Position numbers and translations under genes: made by a program. The notes under the pieces were generated by a model. The model did not search any database, was not told the DNA's origin, and saw only the letters and a list, made by a program, of their open reading frames with translations. Positions 8,447-16,737 of a DNA stretch of 64,000 bases are shown one piece after another. Positions within the stretch are counted from its first letter, which is position 1, and each line of letters opens with the position of its first letter. Source of the DNA: Pseudomonas sp. Au-Pse12 (GTDB taxonomy: Bacteria > Pseudomonadota > Gammaproteobacteria > Pseudomonadales > Pseudomonadaceae); NCBI RefSeq assembly GCF_021341665.1, contig NZ_JAJTTH010000007.1, forward strand, positions 186,001-250,000. Direction: 5' to 3'.

Positions 8447-9760
8447 TCAGCGCTTGGGCAGCTCGATCTCCACCCGCAAGCCGCCCCACTCGCTTTCCCC
8501 CAGGCTCAGGCGGCCGCCACAGGCGTCGACGATGTCGCGCACGATGCCCAGGCCCAGCCCATGGCCATCGGTCTGTTCATCCAGCCGGGTACCGCGACTG
8601 AACACCTCCGCCCGCCGTGCCTCGGGAATGCCCGGGCCGTCGTCATCCACCCTCAGGCAATAGCCCTGGGCGCGCTCCTCGACGCTCAGGCGCACCTGCG
8701 CATCCGCCCATTTGCAGGCGTTGTCCAGCAGGTTGCCCAAGAGCTCCAGCAGGTCCTCGCGGTCCCAGGGCAGGCGCAACCCCGGCGGCGCCTGGTAGCT
8801 CAGGTCCAGGTGCTGGCCATGGATCATGTTCAGGGTCGCCAGCAAGCCCGGCAGTTCGGTGTCGCACTCGAACAGCGCCCCCGGCAGCGCATCCCCAGCC
8901 AGCCGCGCCCGATTGAGCTCACGGTTGAGACGCTGCTGCACCTGCTCCAGCTGTTCCTGGAGAATCCTGCGCAGCTCGGGGTGGCCGTCGAGCCTGGGCC
9001 CCGACGCCAGGCTCAGGAGCACTGCCAGCGGTGTTTTCAGGGCATGGCCAAGGTTGCCCAGGGCATTGCGGGAACGGTTGAGGCTGTCTTCGGTATGCGC
9101 CAGCAGGTGGTTGATCTGCGCCACCAAAGGCTCCAGTTCCACCGGCACCTGGGCATCGAGCTGCGAGCGCTGGCCCTGCTGCAACTGGGCGATCTGCTCG
9201 CGCGCGGTTTCCAGGGGCCGCAGGGCCCGGCGCACGGTCAGGCGTTGCAGCAGCAGGATCAGCAGCAACCCGGCCAGCCCCAGCCCGAGGCCGATCTGGC
9301 GCATGCGCTGGAAGCTTTCACGCACCGGGGTGTAGTCCTGGGCCACGCTGATGGAAATGGACTGGCCCAGGCGCTTGTAGTCGCTGCGCAACACCAGCAG
9401 TTGCTGGCCCTCGGGCCCCAGTTGCAGGTTGCCTTGCAGGCCGGCGCGCTCCAGCTGCGGCAGCTCCTGGTCCCACAGGGAACGGGAACGCCAGTGCACA
9501 TCGGCAAAATCGATACGAAAGTAATGCCCGGAAAACGGCCGCTGATAGGCCGGCGACAGGCGCCGCTCATCCAGCTGCAAGCCCTGGGGGCCACGCACCA
9601 GGGCCAGCAGCAGGCTCTCGCTGTCGTTGCGCAGGCCGGCTTCCAGGTAGCGTTGCAGGCCCATTTCGAACAGCCACAGACTGGTCTGCGCCAGCACCAG
9701 GCCGACCACCAGCATCACCGTGATCAGGCCCAGGCTCAGGCGCCGCTGGATCGACCTCAC
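8447..9760 (-). CDS. bqsS: Sensor histidine kinase, BqsS/CarS-like
   Basis: A 437-residue membrane kinase with a helix at about 9-31, a periplasmic domain (32-155), a second helix (157-172), a HAMP-like linker, His239 in LGHALKTP, the N box (GNLLDNACKWAD) and G boxes (DDDGPGIP, DGHGLGLGIV). It starts with GTG, overlapping the regulator's TGA by three bases, so the two are translationally coupled. Synteny with P. aeruginosa PA2656 suggests BqsS/CarS, which responds to Fe(II) and Ca2+. The Fe(II)-binding RExxE motif described there is not present intact; the closest match is RESFQ at 147-151. The stimulus may therefore differ. Confidence 0.75.
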   Translation of the reverse strand: MRSIQRRLSLGLITVMLVVGLVLAQTSLWLFEMGLQRYLEAGLRNDSESLLLALVRGPQGLQLDERRLSPAYQRPFSGHYFRIDFADVHWRSRSLWDQELPQLERAGLQGNLQLGPEGQQLLVLRSDYKRLGQSISISVAQDYTPVRESFQRMRQIGLGLGLAGLLLILLLQRLTVRRALRPLETAREQIAQLQQGQRSQLDAQVPVELEPLVAQINHLLAHTEDSLNRSRNALGNLGHALKTPLAVLLSLASGPRLDGHPELRRILQEQLEQVQQRLNRELNRARLAGDALPGALFECDTELPGLLATLNMIHGQHLDLSYQAPPGLRLPWDREDLLELLGNLLDNACKWADAQVRLSVEERAQGYCLRVDDDGPGIPEARRAEVFSRGTRLDEQTDGHGLGLGIVRDIVDACGGRLSLGESEWGGLRVEIELPKR

Positions 9761-10425
9761 GAATCAGTCCCGCCGAACAGGTAGCCCTGGCCGCGGCGGG
9801 TTTCGATCACCTCGCGGCCGAGCTTGCGCCGCAGGTGGTTGACGTGGACTTCGAGGACGTTGGAGTCGCGCTCGGTTTCACCGTCGTAGAGGTGTTCGGC
9901 CAAGTGGCTTTTGGACAGGATCTGCTGCGGGTGCAGCATGAAATAGCGCAGCAGGCGAAACTCGGCGGCGGTCAGCAGCACATCCTGGCCATCGCGCACC
10001 ACGCACTGGCGGCCCTCATCCAGGTGCAGCCCGGCGGCCTGCAGGGTCTGCTGGTTGGCCTGGCCGTGGGAACGGCGCAGCAGGGCCTGGACCCGCAGGT
10101 GCAGCTCTTCCGGATGAAAGGGTTTGCTCAGGTAGTCGTCGGCACCGGCCTTGAGGCCCTCGATGCGCTCGGCCCAGGAACCGCGGGCGGTGAGAATCAG
10201 CACCGGGGTCGCCAACCCGTCCGCGCGCCACTGGCGCAATACGTCCAGGCCCGGCACCCCGGGCAGGCCCAGGTCGAGAATGATCAGGTCGTAGGGTTCG
10301 CTGGCGCCCTGGTACAGCGCGTCGCGGCCATCGGCCAGCCAGTCCACGGCGTAGCCCTGCAGCTTCAGGCCTTCGAGCAGTTCATCGGCCAGGGGTACAT
10401 GATCTTCCACCACAAGCAGGCGCAT
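9757..10425 (-). CDS. bqsR: OmpR/PhoB-family response regulator, BqsR/CarR-like
   Basis: 222 residues. A receiver domain with Glu7, Asp8, phospho-acceptor Asp51 (IILDLGLPG) and Lys101 (DDYLSKPF) is followed by a winged-helix output domain ending VIETRRGQGYLF. It overlaps the upstream PepSY gene at its start (TGATG) and the kinase gene at its end, giving a tightly coupled operon. By synteny it is the PA2657 counterpart, which controls genes for cation stress and iron response in P. aeruginosa. Confidence 0.8.
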   Translation of the reverse strand: MRLLVVEDHVPLADELLEGLKLQGYAVDWLADGRDALYQGASEPYDLIILDLGLPGVPGLDVLRQWRADGLATPVLILTARGSWAERIEGLKAGADDYLSKPFHPEELHLRVQALLRRSHGQANQQTLQAAGLHLDEGRQCVVRDGQDVLLTAAEFRLLRYFMLHPQQILSKSHLAEHLYDGETERDSNVLEVHVNHLRRKLGREVIETRRGQGYLFGGTDS

Positions 10426-10742
10426 CAGTCGTCTTCCTCATCTTTCAACAGGCGCCCGGTGGCGGCGTCCAGGTCCAGCTCGCGGACCACGCCGTCCACG
10501 GTCAAGAGCTCGACTTCATAGATGTACACATCGTGTTTTTCTTCCAGCTCGGCTTCCAGCAGCTTGGCCCCGGGGTAGCGGTCCATGGCCTGCTTGAGCA
10601 ACTGTTCCAGGGGCAGGATCACCCCTTGCTGGCGCAGGCGCAGGGCCTCGTCCTGGTCCAGGTCGCGGGCCAGGGCCAGGGAGCAGAACAGCAGCAACGC
10701 CAGGGCGGCACGGCTGCCGACGGTGCGCAGAGTCCAGTTCAT
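10425..10742 (-). CDS. bqsQ: Exported PepSY-domain protein (BqsQ-like)
   Basis: 105 residues: a signal peptide ending in LALARDL, then one PepSY domain (YIYEVELLTVDGVVRELDLDAATGRLL) and an acidic tail KDEEDD. It is periplasmic. Its ATG overlaps the stop of the preceding paralogue by one base. PepSY proteins next to two-component systems often modulate the sensor or bind cations; the acidic end fits cation binding, but that is inference. Corresponds by position to PA2658. Confidence 0.75.
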   Translation of the reverse strand: MNWTLRTVGSRAALALLLFCSLALARDLDQDEALRLRQQGVILPLEQLLKQAMDRYPGAKLLEAELEEKHDVYIYEVELLTVDGVVRELDLDAATGRLLKDEEDD

Positions 10743-11050
10743 TAGGTGTCCTGATGATCCTTGAGTACCTGGCCGCTCACCGCGTCCAGTTCCAGGTCCC
10801 ATTCCAGCCCCTGCGGGTCGCGCAGTTCAACCTGGTAGATGTACTTGCCGTACTCCTCTTCCAGCTCGGTTTCACTGATGCTCGCCCCAGGATGCCGGGA
10901 CAGGGCCGTGGCATTGAGTTTTTCAAAGGACACAATGGTACCAGCGTCGCGCAGCCGCAGGGCTTCGTCGGGGCCCAGGTCGCGGGCATGGGCCAGGCTG
11001 GCGGTCAGGGCGATCAGGCTGGCGCTGAACAGCGCGGTCAGGGTTTTCAT
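10742..11050 (-). CDS. bqsP: Exported PepSY-domain protein (BqsP-like), first gene of the bqs operon
   Basis: 102 residues with a signal peptide (MKTLTALFSASLIALTASLA, then HARDL) and one PepSY domain (YIYQVELRDPQGLEWDLELD). The start at 11050 follows GGAGAACTGCC. It is a paralogue of the next gene, sharing the RDLxxDEALRLR region, so the pair arose by duplication. Transcription of bqsPQRS probably begins in the 162-bp gap upstream, shared with the divergent patatin gene. Corresponds by position to PA2659. Confidence 0.75.
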   Translation of the reverse strand: MKTLTALFSASLIALTASLAHARDLGPDEALRLRDAGTIVSFEKLNATALSRHPGASISETELEEEYGKYIYQVELRDPQGLEWDLELDAVSGQVLKDHQDT

Positions 11051-11212
11051 GGCAGTTCTCCAAAGTCGCTGGCCAAATGGCCGATGCCGCAGACGATACC
11101 CAAGGCAACTTAATTGAAACTGAATCGCCATCATGGGCCTGACACATCTTTCATTCGGCCCACGCCAGCCAGGTTCTCTATACTGCGCGGCTGATTCAAG
11201 AGTGAGCCCGGT

Positions 11213-12292
11213 ATGACCGCCATCCATATCAAGTTTCCCGCCCTGACCCTCAAGGCCGGCCCCCGCGCCCTGGCGCGCATCCGCCAGCAAGGCCTGCACC
11301 CCAGCGAAGTCGGCACCCTGCCCGGCGCCGCCGGCGGGCCCAAGGCCCTGGGCATTCAGGGCCTGGACCTGGCGCTGTTCGGTGAATGGCTGCCCGCCGC
11401 GCCCCGCGAACGCTCGCTGATCGGCGCCTCGGTGGGTTCCTGGCGCTTCGCCAGCGCCTGCCTGCCGGACGCCGCCGAAGGCATCCGCCGCCTGGGCCAG
11501 CTGTACAACGCCCAGAGCTTCGCCAAGGGCGTGAGCATGGCGCAGATCAGCCAGAGCTCGCAGCGCATGCTCGACGACCTGCTCGATGGCCGCGACGCCG
11601 CGATCCTCGACAACCCTCACTACCGGCTCAACATCATGGTGGTCAAAAGCCACGGCCTGCTCGCCGACGACCATCGCGGGCGCCTCGGCCTGGGCCTGTC
11701 CTCGGTGATCGCCGACAACCTGCGGGGCCGCGCGCGGCTGTCGCGGCACTTCGAGCGCCTGGTGCTGCACGACCCGCGCCTGGCCCCGCCGCTGCAGGCG
11801 CTGGAGGACTTTCCCTCGCGCTTCGTGCCCCTGGATCGCGGCAACCTGCGCCAGGCGCTGCTGGCCTCGGGCTCGATCCCGATGGTCATGCAGGGCGTGC
11901 GCGAACTGCCCGGGGCCGGCACCGGCACCTTCCGCGACGGCGGCCTGCTGGACTACCACCTGGACCTGCCCTACAGCGGCAGCGACATCGTGCTCTACCC
12001 GCACTTCACCGACCGGGTGATCCCCGGCTGGTTCGACAAGACCCTGCCCTGGCGCCGGGCCAGCCCCGAACGCCTGCGCGACGTCCTGCTGCTGGCGCCG
12101 TCGAAGGAATACCTGGCGCGCCTGCCCTACGCCAAGCTGCCGGACCGCAACGACTTCAAGCGCTTCATGGGCGACGACGCCAGCCGGCAAAAATACTGGC
12201 GCAGCGCCATGGACGAAAGCCGGCGCCTGGGCGACGAGTTCCTCGAACTGGCGGCGCAGAACCGCCTGGGCGAACGCCTGCAAAGCCTCTAG
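11213..12292 (+). CDS. Patatin-like phospholipase
   Basis: 359 residues carrying the full patatin signature: glycine-rich oxyanion loop GAAGGPKALG (38-47), nucleophile Ser73 in GASVGS, and catalytic Asp242 in RDGGLLDYH. No signal peptide or membrane helix is apparent, so it is probably cytoplasmic. The ATG at 11213 is the family-consistent start. A hairpin at 12313 follows. Substrate is unknown; patatins hydrolyse acyl esters of phospholipids or related lipids. Confidence 0.85.
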   Translation: MTAIHIKFPALTLKAGPRALARIRQQGLHPSEVGTLPGAAGGPKALGIQGLDLALFGEWLPAAPRERSLIGASVGSWRFASACLPDAAEGIRRLGQLYNAQSFAKGVSMAQISQSSQRMLDDLLDGRDAAILDNPHYRLNIMVVKSHGLLADDHRGRLGLGLSSVIADNLRGRARLSRHFERLVLHDPRLAPPLQALEDFPSRFVPLDRGNLRQALLASGSIPMVMQGVRELPGAGTGTFRDGGLLDYHLDLPYSGSDIVLYPHFTDRVIPGWFDKTLPWRRASPERLRDVLLLAPSKEYLARLPYAKLPDRNDFKRFMGDDASRQKYWRSAMDESRRLGDEFLELAAQNRLGERLQSL

Positions 12293-12312
12293 AGACGCAC
12301 CGGCGGGGCGGA

Positions 12313-12335
12313 CTGACCCTTTAGTCAGGGTTTTT
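12313..12335 (+). terminator. Intrinsic terminator after the patatin gene
   Basis: ctgac (12313-12317) can pair with gtcag (12324-12328), or accct with agggt, followed by T5 at 12331-12335. It is a short but plausible terminator 21 bases past the stop codon. Confidence 0.6.
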
Positions 12336-12421
12336 CCGCAGCCCGGGAGCCAAGCTGATAAACTCGCCGCCTGCCTCAACTCGCCCGCGGGCGACGCCAC
12401 CTGACAGAGCTGACCGACACT

Positions 12422-12778
12422 GTGGAAATCTTCAAAGAATTTACCTTCGAATCCGCCCATCGCCTGCCCTTCGTGCCCGAAGGCCACAAGTGCGGCCGCC
12501 TGCATGGCCACTCGTTCAAGGTGGCGATCCACCTCAGTGGCGAGGTCGACGCGCACACCGGCTGGATCCGCGACTTCTCGGAAATCAAGGCGATCTTCAA
12601 GCCGCTGTACGAGCGCCTGGACCACAACTACCTGAACGACATCCCCGGCCTGGAAAACCCCACCAGCGAAGTCCTGGCCAAGTGGATCTGGAACGAGCTC
12701 AAGCCGCTGCTGCCGGAGCTCTCGGCGATCCGCATCCACGAAACCTGCACCAGCGGCTGCATCTACCGCGGCGAATAA
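12422..12778 (+). CDS. queD: 6-carboxy-5,6,7,8-tetrahydropterin synthase QueD
   Basis: 118 residues. QueD converts dihydroneopterin triphosphate to 6-carboxytetrahydropterin in queuosine synthesis. Zinc ligands His13, His28 and His30 are present (FESAHRL, RLHGHSF), with catalytic Cys24 and the Asp67-His68 pair in LDHNYLND. The apparent start is GTG at 12422; no ATG lies upstream in frame within reach. The length is normal for the family. Confidence 0.9.
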   Translation: MEIFKEFTFESAHRLPFVPEGHKCGRLHGHSFKVAIHLSGEVDAHTGWIRDFSEIKAIFKPLYERLDHNYLNDIPGLENPTSEVLAKWIWNELKPLLPELSAIRIHETCTSGCIYRGE

Positions 12779-12793
12779 GCCCAGCCACTGCCC

Positions 12794-13300
12794 ATGCCGC
12801 CACGCATCTACCTCGCCGGCTTCGACGTGTTCCGCCACGATGCCCCGGCCCATGGCGAATACCTCAAGCAACTGTGCAGCGCCCAAGGCCTGCACGGTCT
12901 GTTTCCCCTGGATAACCAGGCCCCGCAGAACCTCTCGCCAGAAGCCACGGCGCAGTGGATCTGCCAGCAGAACCTGGCCATGCTCCGCGACTGCGACGCC
13001 CTGCTGGCCAACCTCAACGACTTTCGCGGCCTGGAGCCGGACTCCGGCACCGCCTTCGAAGTGGGTGCAGCCATTGCCCTGGGCAAGCCGGTGTGGGCCT
13101 ACTTCAGCGGCCCCGCGACCCTGCGCCAGCAGGTGCCCCACGACGCCCAGGGCCGCGATGCCCAGGGCTTTGCGGTGGAAGACTTCAACCTGCCGCGCAA
13201 CCTGATGCTGGCCTGCACCTGGAGCGGCCGCAGCCGCACCGTGGAAAGCGCCATCATCGACCTCGGCCACTGGTTGAACAGCCCCGCCCCACCTCGCTGA
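12794..13300 (+). CDS. Nucleoside 2-deoxyribosyltransferase family protein
   Basis: 168 residues matching the family that transfers or hydrolyses the 2-deoxyribosyl group of nucleosides or nucleotides. The fold's key elements are visible: IYLAGFDVFR at the N terminus, DCDALLANL at about 66-74, and EPDSGTAFEVGAA with catalytic Glu89 and Asp83. The gene starts 15 bp after queD and is probably co-transcribed. A role in nucleotide salvage or damaged-nucleotide clearance is likely but not specified by the sequence. Confidence 0.85.
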   Translation: MPPRIYLAGFDVFRHDAPAHGEYLKQLCSAQGLHGLFPLDNQAPQNLSPEATAQWICQQNLAMLRDCDALLANLNDFRGLEPDSGTAFEVGAAIALGKPVWAYFSGPATLRQQVPHDAQGRDAQGFAVEDFNLPRNLMLACTWSGRSRTVESAIIDLGHWLNSPAPPR

Positions 13301-13373
13301 AAACCACCAACCGCGACACTTCTTGCGGAAAACGACACAGCACCACAAAAGCCTTGTTTTGCCGCGAAGGACG

Positions 13374-13420
13374 ATGTTATGTTTCTAACACCAATCACAA
13401 AAATGAAACATCGATAACAT
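13374..13420. promoter_or_regulatory. Candidate operator for the RpiR-family regulator
   Basis: An AT-rich stretch in GC-rich DNA holds the inverted repeat tgtta-tgtttc-taaca (13375-13390) and, further on, gaaacatcgataacat (13405-13420), which mirrors atgttatgtttc. The position just before the regulator start suggests autoregulation. Inference only. Confidence 0.4.
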
Positions 13421-13441
13421 TTTCCGCGAACGCCTTGCGAG

Positions 13442-14302
13442 ATGGCCATGGACAAGAACAGTTTCCAAGTCACCCTGGAACAGCAGTTTGCAAGCCTGAC
13501 GCCGACCGGCAAGCGCATCGCCACCTACCTGTTGGCCAACCTCCAGCAGCTGCCCTTCGAGACCGCCGACAGCATCGCCCAGCAAGCCGGCACCACGGGC
13601 ATTTCCGTGGGGCGCTTCCTGCGCTCGCTGGGCTACCGCAACCTGGATGACGTCAAGCAAGGCCTGCGCGGCGATGCCCCGGCCTCCTGGCTGATCACCG
13701 ACCGGCTCGGCGCCTTTCGCAGCGAAGCCCATCAGGACGACGCCCTGGAACGCTCCATGCACCGCGAGATCGAGGCCATCCAGCACGTCTACGGCCTGGC
13801 CCGCAGCCCGGCCTTCGCCGCGATCGTGCGGCAGATCGTCGAGGCCGACGCGGTGTTCATCATCGGCATCCAGTCCACCCGGGGCATCCTCAACGCCTTC
13901 CACAGCCACCTGGAATACATCCGGCCCAAGGTCTATTACGTCGACGGCCTGTCGGGCATCTACGCGGAAACCCTGAACTCGGGCTTCGCCAAGCCCTACG
14001 CGATCATTTCCGACTTTCGCGCCTACTCCGCCATCACCCAGACCTTCTGCGAAGTGGCCAACGCCAACGCCCTGCCCCTGGCCCTGGTCACCGACCTGCA
14101 ATGCCCCTGGGCCCGGGACTACCCGCTGGACCTGCTGCAACTGAAAACCGATGTCGGCCAGTTCTGGGATTCCCTGGCGCCGCTGACCTGCCTGTTCAAC
14201 CTGATGGTGTCCGCGGTGGCCGAGGGCTATGGCGAGCGCCTGGATGAACGCCTGGCGAAGAACCGAGCGTTGCAGGAAGCCTTCGGCCAGTTCGAATCCT
14301 GA
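13442..14302 (+). CDS. RpiR/MurR-family transcriptional regulator
   Basis: 286 residues: an N-terminal HTH_6 domain (about 1-78; TADSIAQQAGTTGISVGRFLRSLGY) and a C-terminal sugar-isomerase (SIS) domain (about 120-250; VFIIGIQSTRGI). Members usually bind phosphosugars; MurR responds to MurNAc-6-phosphate. Immediately downstream are a D-Ala-D-Ala dipeptidase and a dipeptide ABC importer, so this is probably their regulator and may sense a cell-wall derived ligand. Translation could also begin at the second ATG, 13448; neither has a strong ribosome site. Confidence 0.8.
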   Translation: MAMDKNSFQVTLEQQFASLTPTGKRIATYLLANLQQLPFETADSIAQQAGTTGISVGRFLRSLGYRNLDDVKQGLRGDAPASWLITDRLGAFRSEAHQDDALERSMHREIEAIQHVYGLARSPAFAAIVRQIVEADAVFIIGIQSTRGILNAFHSHLEYIRPKVYYVDGLSGIYAETLNSGFAKPYAIISDFRAYSAITQTFCEVANANALPLALVTDLQCPWARDYPLDLLQLKTDVGQFWDSLAPLTCLFNLMVSAVAEGYGERLDERLAKNRALQEAFGQFES

Positions 14303-14334
14303 CCTTCAAGCCTGTCCCAAGATGGAGTGAGTGA

Positions 14335-14892
14335 GTGAACAACAGCCCCCTTGTCGAAATCGACGCCCAGCGCCACCAACTGGAAATCGACCTGGTCTAC
14401 GCCAGCGCCGACAACCTGGCCGGCCAGGTGATCTACCGCAACGCCCGCTGCCTGCTGCACAAGGACGCCGCCGCCTGCCTGTACAAGGCCAGCCAGCTGG
14501 CGCGCATGGCCGGCCTGGGCCTGCGCATCTACGACGCCTACCGCCCGGCCTACGCCCAGCAGCTGCTGTGGCAGGCCCTGCCCGACCCGGACTACGTGCG
14601 CGACCCGCGCCTGGGCTCGCACCACACCCGCGGCGTGGCGGTGGACCTGACCCTGGTGGATGAAACCGGCCAGGCGCTGGACATGGGCACCGCCTTCGAC
14701 GCCATGGAGCCCAAGTCGCACCAGTTCTACAGCGACCTGCCGCCCCAGGTGCAGCGCAATCGCCTGCTGCTGCTGGGGATCATGCTCAGCGCCGGCTTCG
14801 AGGCGATTCCCACCGAGTGGTGGCACTACGAGCTGCCCAACGCCGAGGATTTCCCCCTGATCCAGGAGCACGACCAGCCCTTCGAACACTGA
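14335..14892 (+). CDS. ddpX: D-alanyl-D-alanine dipeptidase (VanX/DdpX family)
   Basis: 185 residues, GTG start after GGAG. All VanX-type residues are present: Arg70 in YDAYRP, zinc ligands His97 and Asp104 in SHHTRGVAVD, the base Glu161 and zinc ligand His164 in EWWHYE. The enzyme splits D-Ala-D-Ala to free D-alanine. No signal peptide is seen, so it acts in the cytoplasm on imported dipeptide. It heads the importer genes as in E. coli ddpXABCDF, indicating peptidoglycan dipeptide salvage rather than vancomycin resistance. Confidence 0.9.
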   Translation: MNNSPLVEIDAQRHQLEIDLVYASADNLAGQVIYRNARCLLHKDAAACLYKASQLARMAGLGLRIYDAYRPAYAQQLLWQALPDPDYVRDPRLGSHHTRGVAVDLTLVDETGQALDMGTAFDAMEPKSHQFYSDLPPQVQRNRLLLLGIMLSAGFEAIPTEWWHYELPNAEDFPLIQEHDQPFEH

Positions 14893-15041
14893 TGTCCCGT
14901 TCCCCAGCCGGCCACAACAACAGGCAGCCCACTGCCCCAAGCCGGTCGTACTGCAACACCGCTTCAGCTCCAACTGCCCGGTTATAGCTTTTATAAAAAA
15001 CCTGACGAACTTCCCAACATCGAATGATCAAGGAAACCGGC

Positions 15042-16619
15042 ATGACCCCCAATCTGCGCAATAACCCTGATGTGCGTCTGTCCACCCGTGTCGCCCTGTC
15101 GCTGCTGTGCGCCGCCCTGAGCCTGGGCACGTGGCAGGCGGCCAGCGCCGCCGCGCCCAAGGACACCCTGATGATCGGCAAGGCCGCCGACCCGCAGACC
15201 CTCGACCCGGCCGTGACCATCGACAACAACGACTGGGCCGTGACCTACCCGGCCTATCAGAAGCTGGTGACCTACAAGGTCGAGAACGGCAAGGGCAGCA
15301 CCGAAGTCCAGGGCGACCTGGCCGAAAGCTGGAGCACCTCCGCCGACAACCTGACCTGGGACTTCAAGCTCAAGCCCGGCAACCAGTTCGATGACGGCAA
15401 GCCGGTGGACGCGGCCGCGGTGAAGTTCTCCTTCGACCGCCTGATGCAGCTCAAGCAAGGCCCGTCCGGGGCCTTCCCGGATGACATGAGCGTGGCCGTG
15501 GTCGACCCGCTGACCGTGCGCTTCACCCTGAAAAAACCCTACGCGCCCTTCCTCTACACCCTGGCCCACAACGGCGGCGGCATCATCAACCCGGACGTTG
15601 CCAACAAGGGCGAGGACGTCAACGCCTACCTGTCGACCCACACCGCCGGCTCCGGGGCCTTCCGCCTGAGCAACTGGCAGAAGGGCCAGGCACTGACGCT
15701 GGAGCCCAACAGCTATTACGCCGGCCCCAAGCCGAGCCTGAACAAGGTGGTGATCAAGATCATCAGCGAAGCCTCGGTGCGCCGCCTGCAACTGGAACGC
15801 GGCGACCTGGACATCATCGAGGACATGCCCGAAGACCAGCTCGGCACCCTGGCCGGCAAGTCCGGAATCGTGATCCAGGCCTTCCCCTCGCTGCGGGTCA
15901 ACTACCTGTACCTGAACAACCAGCGCGCGCCGCTGAACAACGTCGAGGCGCGTCAGGCGCTGGTCCAGGCCATCGACTACAAGGGCATCGTCGACGGCAT
16001 CCTCAAGGGCCAGGCCAAGCTGATGAACGGGCCGATCCCCGACGGCATGTGGGCCCACGACCCGAGCCTGCCGCTGATGCAGCAGAACCTCGACGGCGCC
16101 AAGGCCAGCCTGGCCAAGGTCCCGCAGAAGATCAGCAACCTGACCTACCTGTACTCGGACAAGGACGCCAACTGGGAATCCATCGGCCTGACCCTGCAAG
16201 CAGGCCTGGCGCCGCTGGGCATCAACCTGAAGATGGAAAAACTGGCCAACGCCACCATGCGTGAACGGGTCGGCAAGGGTGACTACGACGTGGCCATCGG
16301 CTCCTGGAGCCCGGACTTCGCCGACCCCTACATGTTCATGAACTTCTGGTTCGACTCCAGCCTGCAGGGCTTGCCGGGCAACCGCTCGTTCTACAGCAAC
16401 CCCGAAGTCGACGGCCTGATCCGCGAGGCGGCGGCCACCAACGACACCGCCAAGCGCATCGAGCTGTACCAGAAGGCGCAGAAGATCGTCCTCAAGGACA
16501 ACGTCTACGCCTACCTGTATCAGAAGAACTACAGCCTGCCGATGCGTGATTCGGTGAAGGGCTACGTGTTCCATCCGATGCTGGAACAGGTGTTCAACAT
16601 CGCTGAAATCAGCAAGTAG
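15042..16619 (+). CDS. ddpA: Dipeptide ABC transporter substrate-binding protein (DdpA/DppA-like)
   Basis: 525 residues, SBP family 5. A long signal peptide ends near QAASAAAPKDTL; the mature part begins with the typical LMIGKAADPQTLDPA and contains DYDVAIGSWSPDFADPYMF. The start at 15042 is set by AAGGAA upstream; the ATG at 15024 is less well placed. A GC-rich, structured 118-bp spacer follows before the permease genes, a common way to keep binding-protein levels above those of the membrane parts. Confidence 0.85.
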   Translation: MTPNLRNNPDVRLSTRVALSLLCAALSLGTWQAASAAAPKDTLMIGKAADPQTLDPAVTIDNNDWAVTYPAYQKLVTYKVENGKGSTEVQGDLAESWSTSADNLTWDFKLKPGNQFDDGKPVDAAAVKFSFDRLMQLKQGPSGAFPDDMSVAVVDPLTVRFTLKKPYAPFLYTLAHNGGGIINPDVANKGEDVNAYLSTHTAGSGAFRLSNWQKGQALTLEPNSYYAGPKPSLNKVVIKIISEASVRRLQLERGDLDIIEDMPEDQLGTLAGKSGIVIQAFPSLRVNYLYLNNQRAPLNNVEARQALVQAIDYKGIVDGILKGQAKLMNGPIPDGMWAHDPSLPLMQQNLDGAKASLAKVPQKISNLTYLYSDKDANWESIGLTLQAGLAPLGINLKMEKLANATMRERVGKGDYDVAIGSWSPDFADPYMFMNFWFDSSLQGLPGNRSFYSNPEVDGLIREAAATNDTAKRIELYQKAQKIVLKDNVYAYLYQKNYSLPMRDSVKGYVFHPMLEQVFNIAEISK

Positions 16620-16737
16620 GACCGGCCGTTCCCCCCCGGTCGCCGGCCCCTGAACCGGGTCGGCGCCGGGTTGCCGTGTCCCCGGTGGGGCGCCGCTGTT
16701 GCCCCCGCCGTTCGTCAAGCGTTAACGAGGTTGCCTC

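Noticed and set aside
10742..13348. 868-codon open frame on the minus strand across the patatin, queD and deoxyribosyltransferase genes
   Set aside because: Only its last 102 codons (bqsP) form a recognisable protein. The rest is antisense to three well-supported genes and reads as low-complexity Ala/Gly/Val/Gln, as expected in high-GC DNA.
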